Shown piece after piece: positions 38,424 through 47,327 of a DNA stretch of 64,000 nt (the first letter of the stretch is position 1; every line of letters starts with the position of its first letter). The notes under the pieces are model-generated. The model searched no databases and was not told where the DNA came from. It saw nothing but the letters and a program-made list of their open reading frames with translations. Source of the stretch: Pseudomonas persica (GTDB taxonomy: Bacteria > Pseudomonadota > Gammaproteobacteria > Pseudomonadales > Pseudomonadaceae); NCBI RefSeq assembly GCF_900291015.1, contig NZ_OLKL01000039.1, positions 124,238 through 188,237 of the forward strand, in the 5' to 3' direction. Made by a program: the position numbers and the translations under genes.

Positions 38424-38483
38424 ACGCTTCCTGTGCTTATTGATATGGGGGGCGCGCAACGCCCCCACATTAAAACAAAAACA

Positions 38484-39866
38484 TCAGGCCGTCTGGGCAA
38501 CCACCCTGGCCCGCCGCTGGGTCAGCGAAACCAGCAGGATGAACGCGGTTACCCCGGCGGTCATCAGTGTCTCGTAGCGGTAGGCATCGCTGAACAACAT
38601 GTAACCCAGCACCATGACGATGGTGCCGATCACCAGCCAGGTCAGCCATGGGAACAGCCACATCTTCAGCTCCAGCGGCCGCCCTTCACGCTCGGCACGA
38701 GCCCGCATGCGTAGCTGCGACACGGCAATCACCAGGTACACCAGCAAGGCGATGGCGCCGGTAGTGGACAGCAGGAAGCCGAACACCTTGCCCGGGAACA
38801 CATAGTTGACGAAGCACCCGGCAAAGCCGGCCAGGGTCGAGAAGATGACCGCCACGGTCGGCACGCCAGAACCGGAAATACGCTTGGTCACGCTCAGCGC
38901 CTGGCCACGGGCGCCCAGCGAATAGAGCATGCGCGACGCGGTGTACAGGCCCGAGTTCATGCAACTGGTCACGGCCACCAGCACCACGATATCCACCAGC
39001 AACTTGGCGCCCGGCACGTTCAACACCTCCAGCACGCGCTGGAACGAACCCACCGCTTTAAGCCCCGGGTCGTTCCAGGCCACCAGCGACACCACCAGGA
39101 AGATCGACGCCAGGTAGAAGATGGCGATGCGGTACACCACCAGGTTGGTGGCGCGGCGGATCTTGTCTTTCGGGTTGGCGGTTTCGTCAGCGGCAATGGT
39201 GACGATTTCGGCGCCGAAGAACGAGAAGATGGTGATCAGCACGCCACCGAGTACGGTGCCGAAACCGTTGGGCATGAAGCCGCCGCTGTCCCACAACCGA
39301 CTCACCCCGGACACCTCGGCCAACGGCCAGACGCCGAACACCGCCAGGCTGCAGACCACGATGAAGGCGATGATCGCCACCACCTTGACCAACGCGAACC
39401 AGTATTCGAAGGCCCCGAAGTTCTTCACGCTGATCAGGTTGGTACCCGACAGCACCAGCATGATCAGGAAGGCAAACAGCCACGACGGCACACCGGGAAA
39501 GTAGGCATGCAGGATATCGGCACCGGCAATGGCCTCGACGGGAATGATCAGGACCCAGAACCACCAGTAAAGCCAACCGATGGTAAAACCTGCCCAAGGG
39601 CCGATGGCTTCGGAGGCATAGGTGGAAAACGAGCCGCTGTTGGGGTTGGCGATGGCCATTTCGCCCAGCATGCGCATCACCAGCAAGACCAGCAGGCCGG
39701 TCATGGCGTAAGAGATGAGGATGGCCGGACCGGCGGTGGCGATGGCGTTGGAGGAACCGATGAACAGACCGGCACCGATGATGCCGGCGATGGAAATCAT
39801 GGATACCTGACGGGACGTCAGGCCGTGCTGCAGGGAACGCTGTTTGTTGTTGTGTTGCGAAGCCAT
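38484..39866 (-). CDS. gabP: Amino acid permease, GABA-permease type (APC family)
   Basis: A 460-aa inner-membrane carrier with 12 predicted helices. The AAT-type signature is present from SMISIAGIIGAGLFIGSSNA (about 22) through ADETANPKDKIRRATNLVVY (about 227). It resembles GabP most among the family by eye; phenylalanine or proline permeases are close relatives, so the substrate is uncertain. The early codons read MASQHNNKQRS and encode an AACAACAA motif. It is divergent from a LysR gene, beyond which lies an aminobutyrate-type aminotransferase, supporting uptake of GABA or a similar amine. Confidence 0.82.
   Translation of the reverse strand: MASQHNNKQRSLQHGLTSRQVSMISIAGIIGAGLFIGSSNAIATAGPAILISYAMTGLLVLLVMRMLGEMAIANPNSGSFSTYASEAIGPWAGFTIGWLYWWFWVLIIPVEAIAGADILHAYFPGVPSWLFAFLIMLVLSGTNLISVKNFGAFEYWFALVKVVAIIAFIVVCSLAVFGVWPLAEVSGVSRLWDSGGFMPNGFGTVLGGVLITIFSFFGAEIVTIAADETANPKDKIRRATNLVVYRIAIFYLASIFLVVSLVAWNDPGLKAVGSFQRVLEVLNVPGAKLLVDIVVLVAVTSCMNSGLYTASRMLYSLGARGQALSVTKRISGSGVPTVAVIFSTLAGFAGCFVNYVFPGKVFGFLLSTTGAIALLVYLVIAVSQLRMRARAEREGRPLELKMWLFPWLTWLVIGTIVMVLGYMLFSDAYRYETLMTAGVTAFILLVSLTQRRARVVAQTA
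39844..39851 (-). promoter_or_regulatory. Crc/Hfq-type motif inside the gabP start
   Basis: AACAACAA at codons 6-8 of gabP, coding for the Asn-Asn-Lys stretch. It lies within the ribosome footprint. Confidence 0.55.
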
Positions 39867-39943
39867 GAAGAACCCTCGAATGGGTCGGCCGCAGCGGAGC
39901 GGCTGAAGACTGGAGCAGAATTCTTATAAATTTCTGATGTACG

Positions 39944-39956
39944 TTGTTGTTGTTTT
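39944..39956 (-). promoter_or_regulatory. Second Crc/Hfq-type motif in the gabP leader
   Basis: AAAACAACAACAA on the gabP strand, about 78 nt upstream of the ATG. Together with the codon 6-8 motif it gives two CA-rich sites on one leader. Confidence 0.5.
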
Positions 39957-40009
39957 GCAGATGCCGGAAGCAGGTATTGACCTCCTCTTTGCACGACCGG
40001 TTGTAATCG

Positions 40010-40037
40010 TTGATCCAGGTCAGTATTAATCTATAGG
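40010..40037 (+). promoter_or_regulatory. Candidate sigma-70 promoter for the LysR gene
   Basis: TTGATC, 16 nt, TATAGG in the gap between divergent gabP and the LysR gene. Confidence 0.35.
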
Positions 40038-40121
40038 GCGGGGTCAACAAACGACCTTTTCGAAACACATGATTCCAACACGGAATGAACTCCTTCCTTT
40101 TTTGCTCGGTATTTGCCCGTC

Positions 40122-41018
40122 ATGTCCAAACGCCTGATGCCTTCGACCACCGCCCTTCAGTGCTTCGAAGCCGCCGCCCGCCACCTCAGCTTCACCCGCG
40201 CGGCCCAGGAACTGCACCTGACCCAGAGCGCCGTCAGCAAGCAGGTGGCGCAACTCGAGGACATGCTCTCGCACTCACTGTTCCAGCGCATTCGCCGGCG
40301 CCTGCACCTGACCCCTGCCGGCGCGCTGTACCTCACCGAAGTGAACAAGATCCTCACCCAGATCGACATTTCCAGCCGCTACATCCTCAGCTACGGCGAC
40401 GAGACCGAAGTGCTGCGCATCGCCACCCAGCCCACCTTCGGCGCGCGCTGGCTGGTGCCCCGGCTGAAGGGTTTTGGCGACCGCTACCCGCGCATTCACC
40501 TGGATATCCGCAACGAACTGGAGCCGTTCGACCTGGTGCAGGCCAAGGCCGACGTTGCGTTTTTCTTTGGCCAGGGCACCTGGCCCGGGGCAACTTGTAT
40601 CGAACTGTTCAGCGAGGAGGTGGTGCCGGTGTGCAGCCCGCAGCTGCTGGCCAACCACCGTTTCGACAGTGCCCAGGCGCTGACCGAACACCGCCTGTTG
40701 CAGTGCGTGTCACGCCCGGAGGCCTGGCACGAATGGTTTCTGGGGCTGGGGTTGCATAGCCAGAACAGCTACCACGGGCCACGCTTCGACACGTTCTACC
40801 TGTGCATCCGCGCAGCCATTGCCGGCTGCGGCATCGCCCTGATTCCGCGCTACCTGGTGGCCGAAGAACTGAGCGAGGGCAAGCTGGTGGTGGCCTGGGA
40901 CCACCCGGTGGCGAGCAATGGCCGGCACTTCATCGCCCATGCCGAGCATGCCGCCGAAGTGCCCAAGGTGCGGGCCTTTGTGCAGTGGATCCGGGAGCGG
41001 GTGGCCGAGGGGGATTGA
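40122..41018 (+). CDS. LysR-family regulator (GcvA-like)
   Basis: A 298-aa LysR protein. The start MSKRLMPSTTALQCFEAAAR and helix-turn-helix LSFTRAAQELHLTQSAVSKQ are of the GcvA type, and the effector domain begins near 92 (LRIATQPTFGARWLVPRLKG). It lies between the divergent GABA-type permease and the co-directional aminotransferase 229 nt downstream, and probably controls one or both. No clear ribosome site is seen; a TTG three codons earlier is possible. Confidence 0.92.
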   Translation: MSKRLMPSTTALQCFEAAARHLSFTRAAQELHLTQSAVSKQVAQLEDMLSHSLFQRIRRRLHLTPAGALYLTEVNKILTQIDISSRYILSYGDETEVLRIATQPTFGARWLVPRLKGFGDRYPRIHLDIRNELEPFDLVQAKADVAFFFGQGTWPGATCIELFSEEVVPVCSPQLLANHRFDSAQALTEHRLLQCVSRPEAWHEWFLGLGLHSQNSYHGPRFDTFYLCIRAAIAGCGIALIPRYLVAEELSEGKLVVAWDHPVASNGRHFIAHAEHAAEVPKVRAFVQWIRERVAEGD

Positions 41019-41031
41019 TATCACCTGGGCG

Positions 41032-41125
41032 GGCCTCTTCGCGGGTAAACCCGCTCCCACAGGGATCGCACAGCTTTCAAGTGTGGCGCCGTACCTGTGG
41101 GAGCGGGTTCACCCGCGAAGAGGCC
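41032..41125. repeat. REP inverted pair (GGGTAAACCC / GGTTCACC type)
   Basis: Arms 41032-41064 and 41094-41125 contain CCTCTTCGCGGG, a short hairpin and the GCTCCCACAGG core. They lie between the LysR gene and the aminotransferase. Confidence 0.9.
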
Positions 41126-41172
41126 AGTGCCAGCAATACAAAATCAGCCAAGATCAAGAATCCAGGGAATAA

Positions 41173-41197
41173 CCGCAATCGAATAATTCGTTTGCGG
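41173..41197. promoter_or_regulatory. 25-bp dyad upstream of the aminotransferase
   Basis: CCGCAA and CGAAT on the left match ATTCG and TTGCGG on the right around a central A, with one mismatched pair. It ends 50 nt before the start codon and is embedded in AT-rich sequence with a repeated GGAATAACC on either side. It is a likely operator or activator site, perhaps for the LysR protein upstream. Confidence 0.5.
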
Positions 41198-41247
41198 AAT
41201 AACCCGCCAACACGCTTGGATAATAAGAAATTCGAACAAAGGTCCGC

Positions 41248-42504
41248 GTGCCCATGAACCAGGAAAGTATCAGCCAATCCATTGCCATCGTTCACCCGAT
41301 TACACTTTCCCATGGCCGTAATGCCGAAGTCTGGGACACCGACGGCAAACGTTACATCGACTTCGTCGGCGGTATCGGCGTACTCAACCTGGGCCACTGT
41401 AACCCGGCCGTGGTCGAGGCGATCCAGGCCCAGGCCACTCGTCTGACCCACTACGCCTTCAACGCAGCCCCCCACGGTCCGTATCTGGCGTTGATGGAGC
41501 AACTGAGCCAATTCGTGCCGGTCAGCTACCCCTTGGCCGGCATGCTCACCAACAGCGGCGCGGAAGCCGCGGAAAACGCCCTTAAAGTGGCCCGCGGTGC
41601 CACCGGCAAACGCGCCATCATCGCCTTCGACGGCGGCTTCCACGGTCGCACCCTGGCCACCCTGAACCTCAACGGCAAGGTCGCCCCGTACAAGCAACGG
41701 GTCGGTGAGCTGCCGGGGCCGGTGTACCACCTGCCCTACCCCAGCGCCGACACCGGGGTTACCTGCGAACAGGCCCTCAAGGCCATGGACCGCCTGTTCA
41801 GCGTCGAGCTGGCAGTGGAGGACGTGGCGGCGTTCATCTTCGAGCCGGTGCAGGGCGAAGGCGGCTTCCTCGCCCTTGATCCGGGCTTCGCCCAGGCCCT
41901 GCGCCGCTTCTGCGACGAACGCGGGATCCTGATCATCATCGACGAGATCCAGTCGGGTTTCGGTCGTACCGGCCAGCGCTTCGCCTTCCCGCGCTTAGGG
42001 CTTGAGCCCGACCTGCTGCTGTTGGCCAAAAGTATTGCTGGCGGCATGCCGCTGGGTGCGGTGGTCGGGCGCAAGGAGTTGATGGCGGCGCTGCCCAAGG
42101 GCGGCCTGGGGGGCACCTATTCGGGCAACCCGATCGCCTGCGCGGCGGCCCTGGCCAGCCTGGCGCAGATGACCGACGAGAACGTCGCCACCTGGGGTGA
42201 GCGCCAGGAGCAGGCAATCGTGCGCCGCTACGAGCGCTGGAAGGCTTCGGGGCTGAGCCCGTTCATCGGCCGCCTGACCGGCGTCGGCGCCATGCGCGGG
42301 ATCGAGTTCGTCAATGCCGACGGCAGCCCGGCACCGGCGCACCTGGCCAAGGTGATGGAAGCAGCGCGGGCCAAGGGCCTGCTACTGATGCCCAGCGGCA
42401 AGGCGCGGCACATCATCCGCCTGCTGGCACCGCTGACTATCGAGGCCGAAGTGCTCGAGGAAGGCCTGGATATCCTCGAACAGTGCCTGGCCGAGCTGAA
42501 CTGA
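41248..42504 (+). CDS. gabT: 4-Aminobutyrate aminotransferase (class III, PLP)
   Basis: PLP enzyme moving the amino group of 4-aminobutyrate (or a similar omega-amino acid) to 2-oxoglutarate. The 418 aa show TNSGAEAAENALKVAR (PLP phosphate), FDGGFHGRTLATLNL, FEPVQGEGGFLALDPGF, IIDEIQSGFGRTGQ and LLLLAKSIAGGMPLGAVVGR with the Schiff-base Lys (about 257). The GTG at 41248 has AAAGG 5 nt upstream; an ATG two codons on (MNQESISQ) is the alternative. No succinate-semialdehyde dehydrogenase gene is adjacent. AATAAGAA at 41222-41229 may be a weak Crc-type site. Confidence 0.9.
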   Translation: MPMNQESISQSIAIVHPITLSHGRNAEVWDTDGKRYIDFVGGIGVLNLGHCNPAVVEAIQAQATRLTHYAFNAAPHGPYLALMEQLSQFVPVSYPLAGMLTNSGAEAAENALKVARGATGKRAIIAFDGGFHGRTLATLNLNGKVAPYKQRVGELPGPVYHLPYPSADTGVTCEQALKAMDRLFSVELAVEDVAAFIFEPVQGEGGFLALDPGFAQALRRFCDERGILIIIDEIQSGFGRTGQRFAFPRLGLEPDLLLLAKSIAGGMPLGAVVGRKELMAALPKGGLGGTYSGNPIACAAALASLAQMTDENVATWGERQEQAIVRRYERWKASGLSPFIGRLTGVGAMRGIEFVNADGSPAPAHLAKVMEAARAKGLLLMPSGKARHIIRLLAPLTIEAEVLEEGLDILEQCLAELN

Positions 42505-42507
42505 TAC

Positions 42508-42810
42508 TTACAAATCCAGTTCTGCCGGGGTGAGCATGTCGGACTCGAAGGCAATCCAGCCGCCTTCGAGTTCGGCGTGGCCGTTGACGATGGGGCCGTA
42601 GTAGGTCAGGCCGTTTTCCAGGGTCACGCAGATATGCGTGGCCGACTTTTCAGGGGCTGCGAGCGTACCGACGAAATGCACCTTTTTCAGCGTTTCGGTC
42701 ACCGCTTCCAGGCCAACGCGCATGTTGGGGTTTTCCGAGGCCTCGGCGTCGCCGCCACGGTCTTCGGCGCTGATGGTGACGGTGGCGATGTACGGGTACT
42801 TGGTGCTCAA
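42508..42810 (-). CDS. Conserved hypothetical protein (100 aa)
   Basis: A soluble 100-aa protein with no domain I recognise. It reads MSTKYPYIATVTISAEDRGG at the start and contains HFVGTLAAPEKSATHICVTL and GLTYYGPIVNGHAELEGGWI. The composition is acidic with alternating strands, suggesting a small beta-rich fold. The start codon is TTG at 42810, chosen because AGAGGT lies 8 nt upstream. It converges on the aminotransferase with only 3 nt between the two stops. Confidence 0.7.
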   Translation of the reverse strand: MSTKYPYIATVTISAEDRGGDAEASENPNMRVGLEAVTETLKKVHFVGTLAAPEKSATHICVTLENGLTYYGPIVNGHAELEGGWIAFESDMLTPAELDL

Positions 42811-42883
42811 GCGGGGTTACCTCTGTGGGTGTGTAGGCATATGGGCGCGTAGAGTACGGCAGGTGATCTCTATTGTCTCTACT

Positions 42884-42977
42884 GGCCTCTTCGCGGGTAA
42901 ACCCGCTCGCACAGGGACCGCACACTGCCCACGGCGCGCGCAATACCTGTGGGAGCGGGTTTACCCGCGAAGAGGCC
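42884..42977. repeat. REP inverted pair (GGGTAAACCC type)
   Basis: Arms 42884-42916 and 42946-42977. The left core reads GCTCGCACAGG, one base off the usual core. It lies between two divergent small genes, unlike most REP pairs here, which sit at 3' ends. Confidence 0.88.
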
Positions 42978-43056
42978 GGGCCTGCAAAAGGTGATCTGAA
43001 GGGTCCGATCTGTTAGGGTGCCCGCCGATGCAAGCCACACCACACGAGGATCCCGA

Positions 43057-43482
43057 GTGAGCGCCGAAGAACCCCTGATCGCCGACCTGTTCGAAGTCGA
43101 CAAACGCCTGTCCCTCAAGCCCGTGGTGGACTTCAACAGCTACCTGCGCAACGCCTTCGGCGAAGGCCCGTGCCGTTGCCACCGCTGCACCGAAGGTGGC
43201 GACCAAAGCACCTACAGCCACGCCCACACCTTCACCTTCGACGGTCGCCAATGGCACCGCCGCTTCGCCTGCACCTCTGGCAGCGACGTCGCCCAGGCCC
43301 TGAAAAAGGCCTGGCTGTCGTACACCAAGGCCGATCTCAACCTGGTCGGTGCACTGGACCTGGCCACCCTCAAGACCTTCACCGAAGCCGCCCTGCATAC
43401 GCGCCTGCTGGCCCTGCTGCCAGCCAGCGGCCTGGCCCGCGAAGTGGACGGCCAGTGGCTGCTGCAAGCCCAGGCCGACTGA
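43057..43482 (+). CDS. Conserved hypothetical protein with CxCxxC motif
   Basis: A 141-aa protein, function unknown. Near residue 32 it has CRCHRC followed by TEGGDQSTYSHAHTFTFDGR, which could bind a metal. The rest is soluble and helical (LKTFTEAALHTRLLALLPAS). The GTG at 43057 is used, with ACGAGG 6 nt upstream; the longer frame from 43018 reads through the promoter region. It lies 73 nt before the second EF-G gene and is probably transcribed with it. Confidence 0.75.
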   Translation: MSAEEPLIADLFEVDKRLSLKPVVDFNSYLRNAFGEGPCRCHRCTEGGDQSTYSHAHTFTFDGRQWHRRFACTSGSDVAQALKKAWLSYTKADLNLVGALDLATLKTFTEAALHTRLLALLPASGLAREVDGQWLLQAQAD

Positions 43483-43555
43483 CGGCCCGGCGGCACGGCA
43501 GGATTCTCCCGGTCTGCTACCGTGGGAGAATCCGCTCATCCACAGGTAGTCCGCC

Positions 43556-45667
43556 ATGGCCCGTACAACGCCCATCGAGCTGTACCGCAATATCGGCATC
43601 GTCGCCCATGTGGACGCCGGCAAGACCACGACCACCGAGCGGATCCTGTTCTACACCGGGGTCAACCACAAGATGGGCGAAGTGCACGATGGTGCCGCGA
43701 CCATGGACTGGATGGCTCAGGAGCAGGAGCGCGGCATCACCATCACCTCGGCGGCGACCACCGCCTTCTGGCAGGGCTCGACCAAGCAGTTCGCTCACAA
43801 GTACCGCTTCAACATCATCGACACCCCCGGCCACGTCGACTTCACCATCGAGGTGGAGCGCTCGCTGCGCGTGCTCGATGGCGCGGTGGTGGTGTTCAGC
43901 GGCGCGGACGGGGTCGAACCACAGTCCGAGACCGTTTGGCGCCAGGCCAACAAGTACCACGTGCCGCGCCTGGCCTACATCAACAAGATGGACCGCCAGG
44001 GCGCCGACTTCCTGCGCGTGGTCAGGCAGATCGACCAGCGCCTGGGTCACCACCCGGTACCCATCCAGCTGGCCATCGGCAGCGAAGAAAACTTCGTCGG
44101 CCAGATCGACCTGGTGAAAATGAAGGCCATCTACTGGAACGACGCCGACCAGGGCACCAGCTACCGCGAAGAAGACATCCCTGCCGAGCTGCAGGCGCTG
44201 GCCGACGAGTGGCGCGCGCACATGATCGAGGCGGCGGCCGAGGCCGATGATGAACTGACCATGAAGTTTCTCGACGGCGCGGACCTGAGCATCGAGGAGA
44301 TCAAGGCCGGCCTGCGCAAACGCACCTTGAACAACGAGATCGTGCCGACCATTCTCGGCTCATCGTTCAAGAACAAGGGTGTGCCGCTGATGCTCGACGC
44401 GGTCATCGACTACCTGCCCGCCCCGTCGGAAATCCCGGCCATCAAGGGCACCGACCCGGACGACGAAGAAAAGCACCTGGAGCGCCACGCCGACGACAGC
44501 GAGCCGTTCTCGGCCCTGGCGTTCAAGATCGCCACCGACCCGTTCGTCGGCACCCTGACCTTCGCCCGGGTCTATTCCGGCGTGCTCAGTTCCGGCAACG
44601 CAGTGCTCAACTCGGTCAAGGGCAAGAAGGAACGCATCGGCCGCATGGTGCAGATGCATGCCAACCAGCGCGCCGAAATCAAGGACGTGTGCGCCGGCGA
44701 CATCGCCGCGCTGATCGGCATGAAGGACGTGACCACCGGCGACACCCTGTGCGACATGGACAAACCGATCATCCTCGAACGCATGGACTTCCCCGACCCG
44801 GTAATTTCCGTGGCAGTGGAGCCGAAGACCAAGGCCGACCAGGAAAAAATGGGCATCGCCCTGGGCAAGCTGGCCCAGGAAGACCCGTCATTTCGCGTGC
44901 GCACCGACGAAGAGACCGGCCAGACCATTATCTCGGGCATGGGCGAGTTGCACCTGGACATCATCGTCGACCGCATGCGCCGCGAGTTCAACGTCGAGGC
45001 CAGCATCGGCAAGCCACAGGTGGCCTACCGCGAAAAAATCCGTAACACGTGCGAGATCGAAGGCCGCTTCGTCCGCCAGTCCGGTGGCCGAGGCCAGTAC
45101 GGCCACTGCTGGATCCGCTTCGCCCCCGGCGACGAGGGTAAGGAAGGCCTGGAGTTCATCAACGAGATCGTCGGCGGCGTGGTACCGCGCGAGTACATCC
45201 CGGCAATCCAGAAGGGCATCGAGGAACAGATGAAGAACGGCGTACTCGCCGGCTACCCGCTGATCAACCTCAAGGCGGCGGTGTACGACGGCTCGTACCA
45301 CGATGTCGACTCCAACGAAATGGCCTACAAGATCGCCGCCTCGATGGCCACCAAGCAGCTGTCGCAGAAAGGTGGAGCGGTGTTGCTGGAGCCGGTGATG
45401 AAGGTGGAAGTGGTGACCCCGGAGGAGTACCAGGGTGACATCCTCGGCGACCTCAGCCGGCGCCGCGGGATGATCCAGGATGGTGACGAAACGCCGGCCG
45501 GCAAGGTGATCCGCGCCGAGGTGCCGCTGGGCGAGATGTTCGGCTACGCCACCTCGATGCGCTCCATGACCCAGGGCCGGGCGAGTTTCTCGATGGAGTT
45601 CACCCGCTATGCCGAGGCCCCGGCGAGCATTGCCGAGGCCATCGTCAAGAAGAACCGCGGCGAATAA
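43556..45667 (+). CDS. fusA2: Elongation factor G, second copy (EF-G2 type)
   Basis: A 703-aa translational GTPase of full length. G motifs are AHVDAGKTTTTER (about 17), DTPGHVDFTIEV (about 88) and NKMD (about 142); domains II-V follow with GMGELHLDIIVDRMRREF and GRGQYGHCWIRF. It stands alone, away from the rpsL-rpsG-fusA-tuf operon. In P. aeruginosa a similar extra EF-G exists (fusA2). Whether it acts in translocation, ribosome recycling or under stress cannot be read here. Confidence 0.93.
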   Translation: MARTTPIELYRNIGIVAHVDAGKTTTTERILFYTGVNHKMGEVHDGAATMDWMAQEQERGITITSAATTAFWQGSTKQFAHKYRFNIIDTPGHVDFTIEVERSLRVLDGAVVVFSGADGVEPQSETVWRQANKYHVPRLAYINKMDRQGADFLRVVRQIDQRLGHHPVPIQLAIGSEENFVGQIDLVKMKAIYWNDADQGTSYREEDIPAELQALADEWRAHMIEAAAEADDELTMKFLDGADLSIEEIKAGLRKRTLNNEIVPTILGSSFKNKGVPLMLDAVIDYLPAPSEIPAIKGTDPDDEEKHLERHADDSEPFSALAFKIATDPFVGTLTFARVYSGVLSSGNAVLNSVKGKKERIGRMVQMHANQRAEIKDVCAGDIAALIGMKDVTTGDTLCDMDKPIILERMDFPDPVISVAVEPKTKADQEKMGIALGKLAQEDPSFRVRTDEETGQTIISGMGELHLDIIVDRMRREFNVEASIGKPQVAYREKIRNTCEIEGRFVRQSGGRGQYGHCWIRFAPGDEGKEGLEFINEIVGGVVPREYIPAIQKGIEEQMKNGVLAGYPLINLKAAVYDGSYHDVDSNEMAYKIAASMATKQLSQKGGAVLLEPVMKVEVVTPEEYQGDILGDLSRRRGMIQDGDETPAGKVIRAEVPLGEMFGYATSMRSMTQGRASFSMEFTRYAEAPASIAEAIVKKNRGE

Positions 45668-45684
45668 ACCTTTCGCCTGCACCA

Positions 45685-45772
45685 GCCTCTTCGCGGCTAA
45701 AGCCCCACAGGGACAACACAGACAGTGAATACTGTGCAGGACCTGTGGGAGCGGCTTTAGCCGCGAAGAGGC
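45685..45772. repeat. REP inverted pair, left arm shortened
   Basis: Left 45685-45712 and right 45742-45772, of the GCGGCTAAAGCCGC type. The left arm reads AAAGCCCCACAGGG, missing the GCTC of the core. It lies between the convergent EF-G2 and SulP genes. Confidence 0.8.
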
Positions 45773-45794
45773 CGGCACAGGCAACAACCAACCA

Positions 45795-47237
45795 TCAGTG
45801 CTGCTCGCCAGCCCGCTTCAGCAGCTTCTTGCAGCGTTCCGACAAATGCACCACGCGCAATTGCTTGCCCGCCTTGGCATACCGCTCGCGCAAGGTCTGC
45901 AACGCCGCTACCGCCGAATAATCGACAAAGCTCAAATGCTGGCAATCCAGGGTCACCCTGGCCGGGTCGTTAGCCGGGTCGAACTGGTTGAGGAACGGCG
46001 TGGTCGAGGCAAAGAACAGCGTGCCATGCACCTGGTAATGCTTGCCCCCTTCCCCGTCCTCATGGCTGTCGGCATACAGTTCCCGCGCATGCTGCCAGGC
46101 AAAGTTCAGGGCTGCGATGACGACGCCGAACAGCACCGCCATGGCCAAGTCGGTGAACACCGTGACCACGGTCACCGCAATGATCGCCAGCACATCGCTC
46201 AGCGGCACCTTGTGCAGCACCCGCAGGGACGCCCAGGCAAAGGTCTGCTGCGCCACCACGAACATCACCCCGACCAGCGCCGCCAGCGGAATACGCTCGA
46301 TCAGCGGGGCCAGGAACAGCACGAACAGCAGGATCATCACCCCGGCCACCACGCCCGACAGCCGACCACGGCCATTGGAGCTGAGGTTGATCACCGTCTG
46401 GCCGATCATCGCGCAACCACCCATGCCGCCACACAGGCCGGAAACCATGTTGGCCGCACCCAGTGCCACGCACTCGCGGTCCGGGTAGCCACGGCTCTCG
46501 GTGATTTCATCGGTCAGGTTGAGCGTAAGCAGGGTTTCCAGCAGGCCGACCATGGCCATCAGCACCGCGTAAGGGACGATGATCTTCAGGGTTTCAAGAT
46601 TCCACGGTACGTCCGGCAGGGCCAGGTGTGGCAGACCGCCGGCGATGTGCGCCATGTCGCCCAGGGTGCGAGTGGGCAGGCCCAGCAGGTACACCAGCAA
46701 ACCAACGCTGAGGATCGCCACCAGCGCCGGCGGCACCGCACGGGTCAGTTTCGGCAACACGTAGACCACCAGCATGGTCAGCGCCACCAGGCCTATCATC
46801 AGGTACAGCGGCGCACCGCTGAGCCAGTGCTCACCCTGCTTGAAGTGCTCCAACTGGGCCAGGGCGATGACGATGGCCAGGCCGTTGACGAAGCCGAGCA
46901 TCACCGGGTACGGCACCAACCGCACCAGCTTGCCCAGGCGCAGCACACCGAACAGGATCATCACCACGCCCCCCAGCAGCACCGTCGCCAGCAGGTACTG
47001 CGCACCGTGCTGCACCACCAGCGCGACGATCACCACCGCCATCGAGCCGGCAGCGCCGGAGATCATCCCCGGCCGGCCACCGAACAGCGCCGTCAGGGTG
47101 CAGATGATGAAGGCGCCATACAGGCCCATCAACGGGTTGAGATGCGCCACCAGGGCAAAGGCGATGCACTCGGGCACCAGGGCGAACGAGGTGGTCAGGC
47201 CGGCAAGCAGGTCGGCGCGGAGTCGGGCGGGTTTCAT
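45795..47237 (-). CDS. SulP-family anion transporter with STAS domain
   Basis: A 480-aa inner-membrane carrier for sulfate, bicarbonate or dicarboxylates. The N-terminal part (LRADLLAGLTTSFALVPECI, GLYGAFIICTLTALFGGRPG, ISGAAGSMAVV) and about 10-12 helices are typical. The C-terminal STAS domain starts near 385 (QVHGTLFFASTTPFLNQF) and has VTLDCQHLSFVDYSAVAALQ. The ATG at 47237 follows AGGATGCCC. It has no carbonic anhydrase beside it, so the substrate stays open. Confidence 0.92.
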   Translation of the reverse strand: MKPARLRADLLAGLTTSFALVPECIAFALVAHLNPLMGLYGAFIICTLTALFGGRPGMISGAAGSMAVVIVALVVQHGAQYLLATVLLGGVVMILFGVLRLGKLVRLVPYPVMLGFVNGLAIVIALAQLEHFKQGEHWLSGAPLYLMIGLVALTMLVVYVLPKLTRAVPPALVAILSVGLLVYLLGLPTRTLGDMAHIAGGLPHLALPDVPWNLETLKIIVPYAVLMAMVGLLETLLTLNLTDEITESRGYPDRECVALGAANMVSGLCGGMGGCAMIGQTVINLSSNGRGRLSGVVAGVMILLFVLFLAPLIERIPLAALVGVMFVVAQQTFAWASLRVLHKVPLSDVLAIIAVTVVTVFTDLAMAVLFGVVIAALNFAWQHARELYADSHEDGEGGKHYQVHGTLFFASTTPFLNQFDPANDPARVTLDCQHLSFVDYSAVAALQTLRERYAKAGKQLRVVHLSERCKKLLKRAGEQH

Positions 47238-47327
47238 GGGCATCCTGTGGGCGGTTCGGGCGGGCGGTACAAAAACAAGGGGCGCGATGTTACGGAATTT
47301 GTCCGGCAGCAGCCACCGCAAAGGCGC

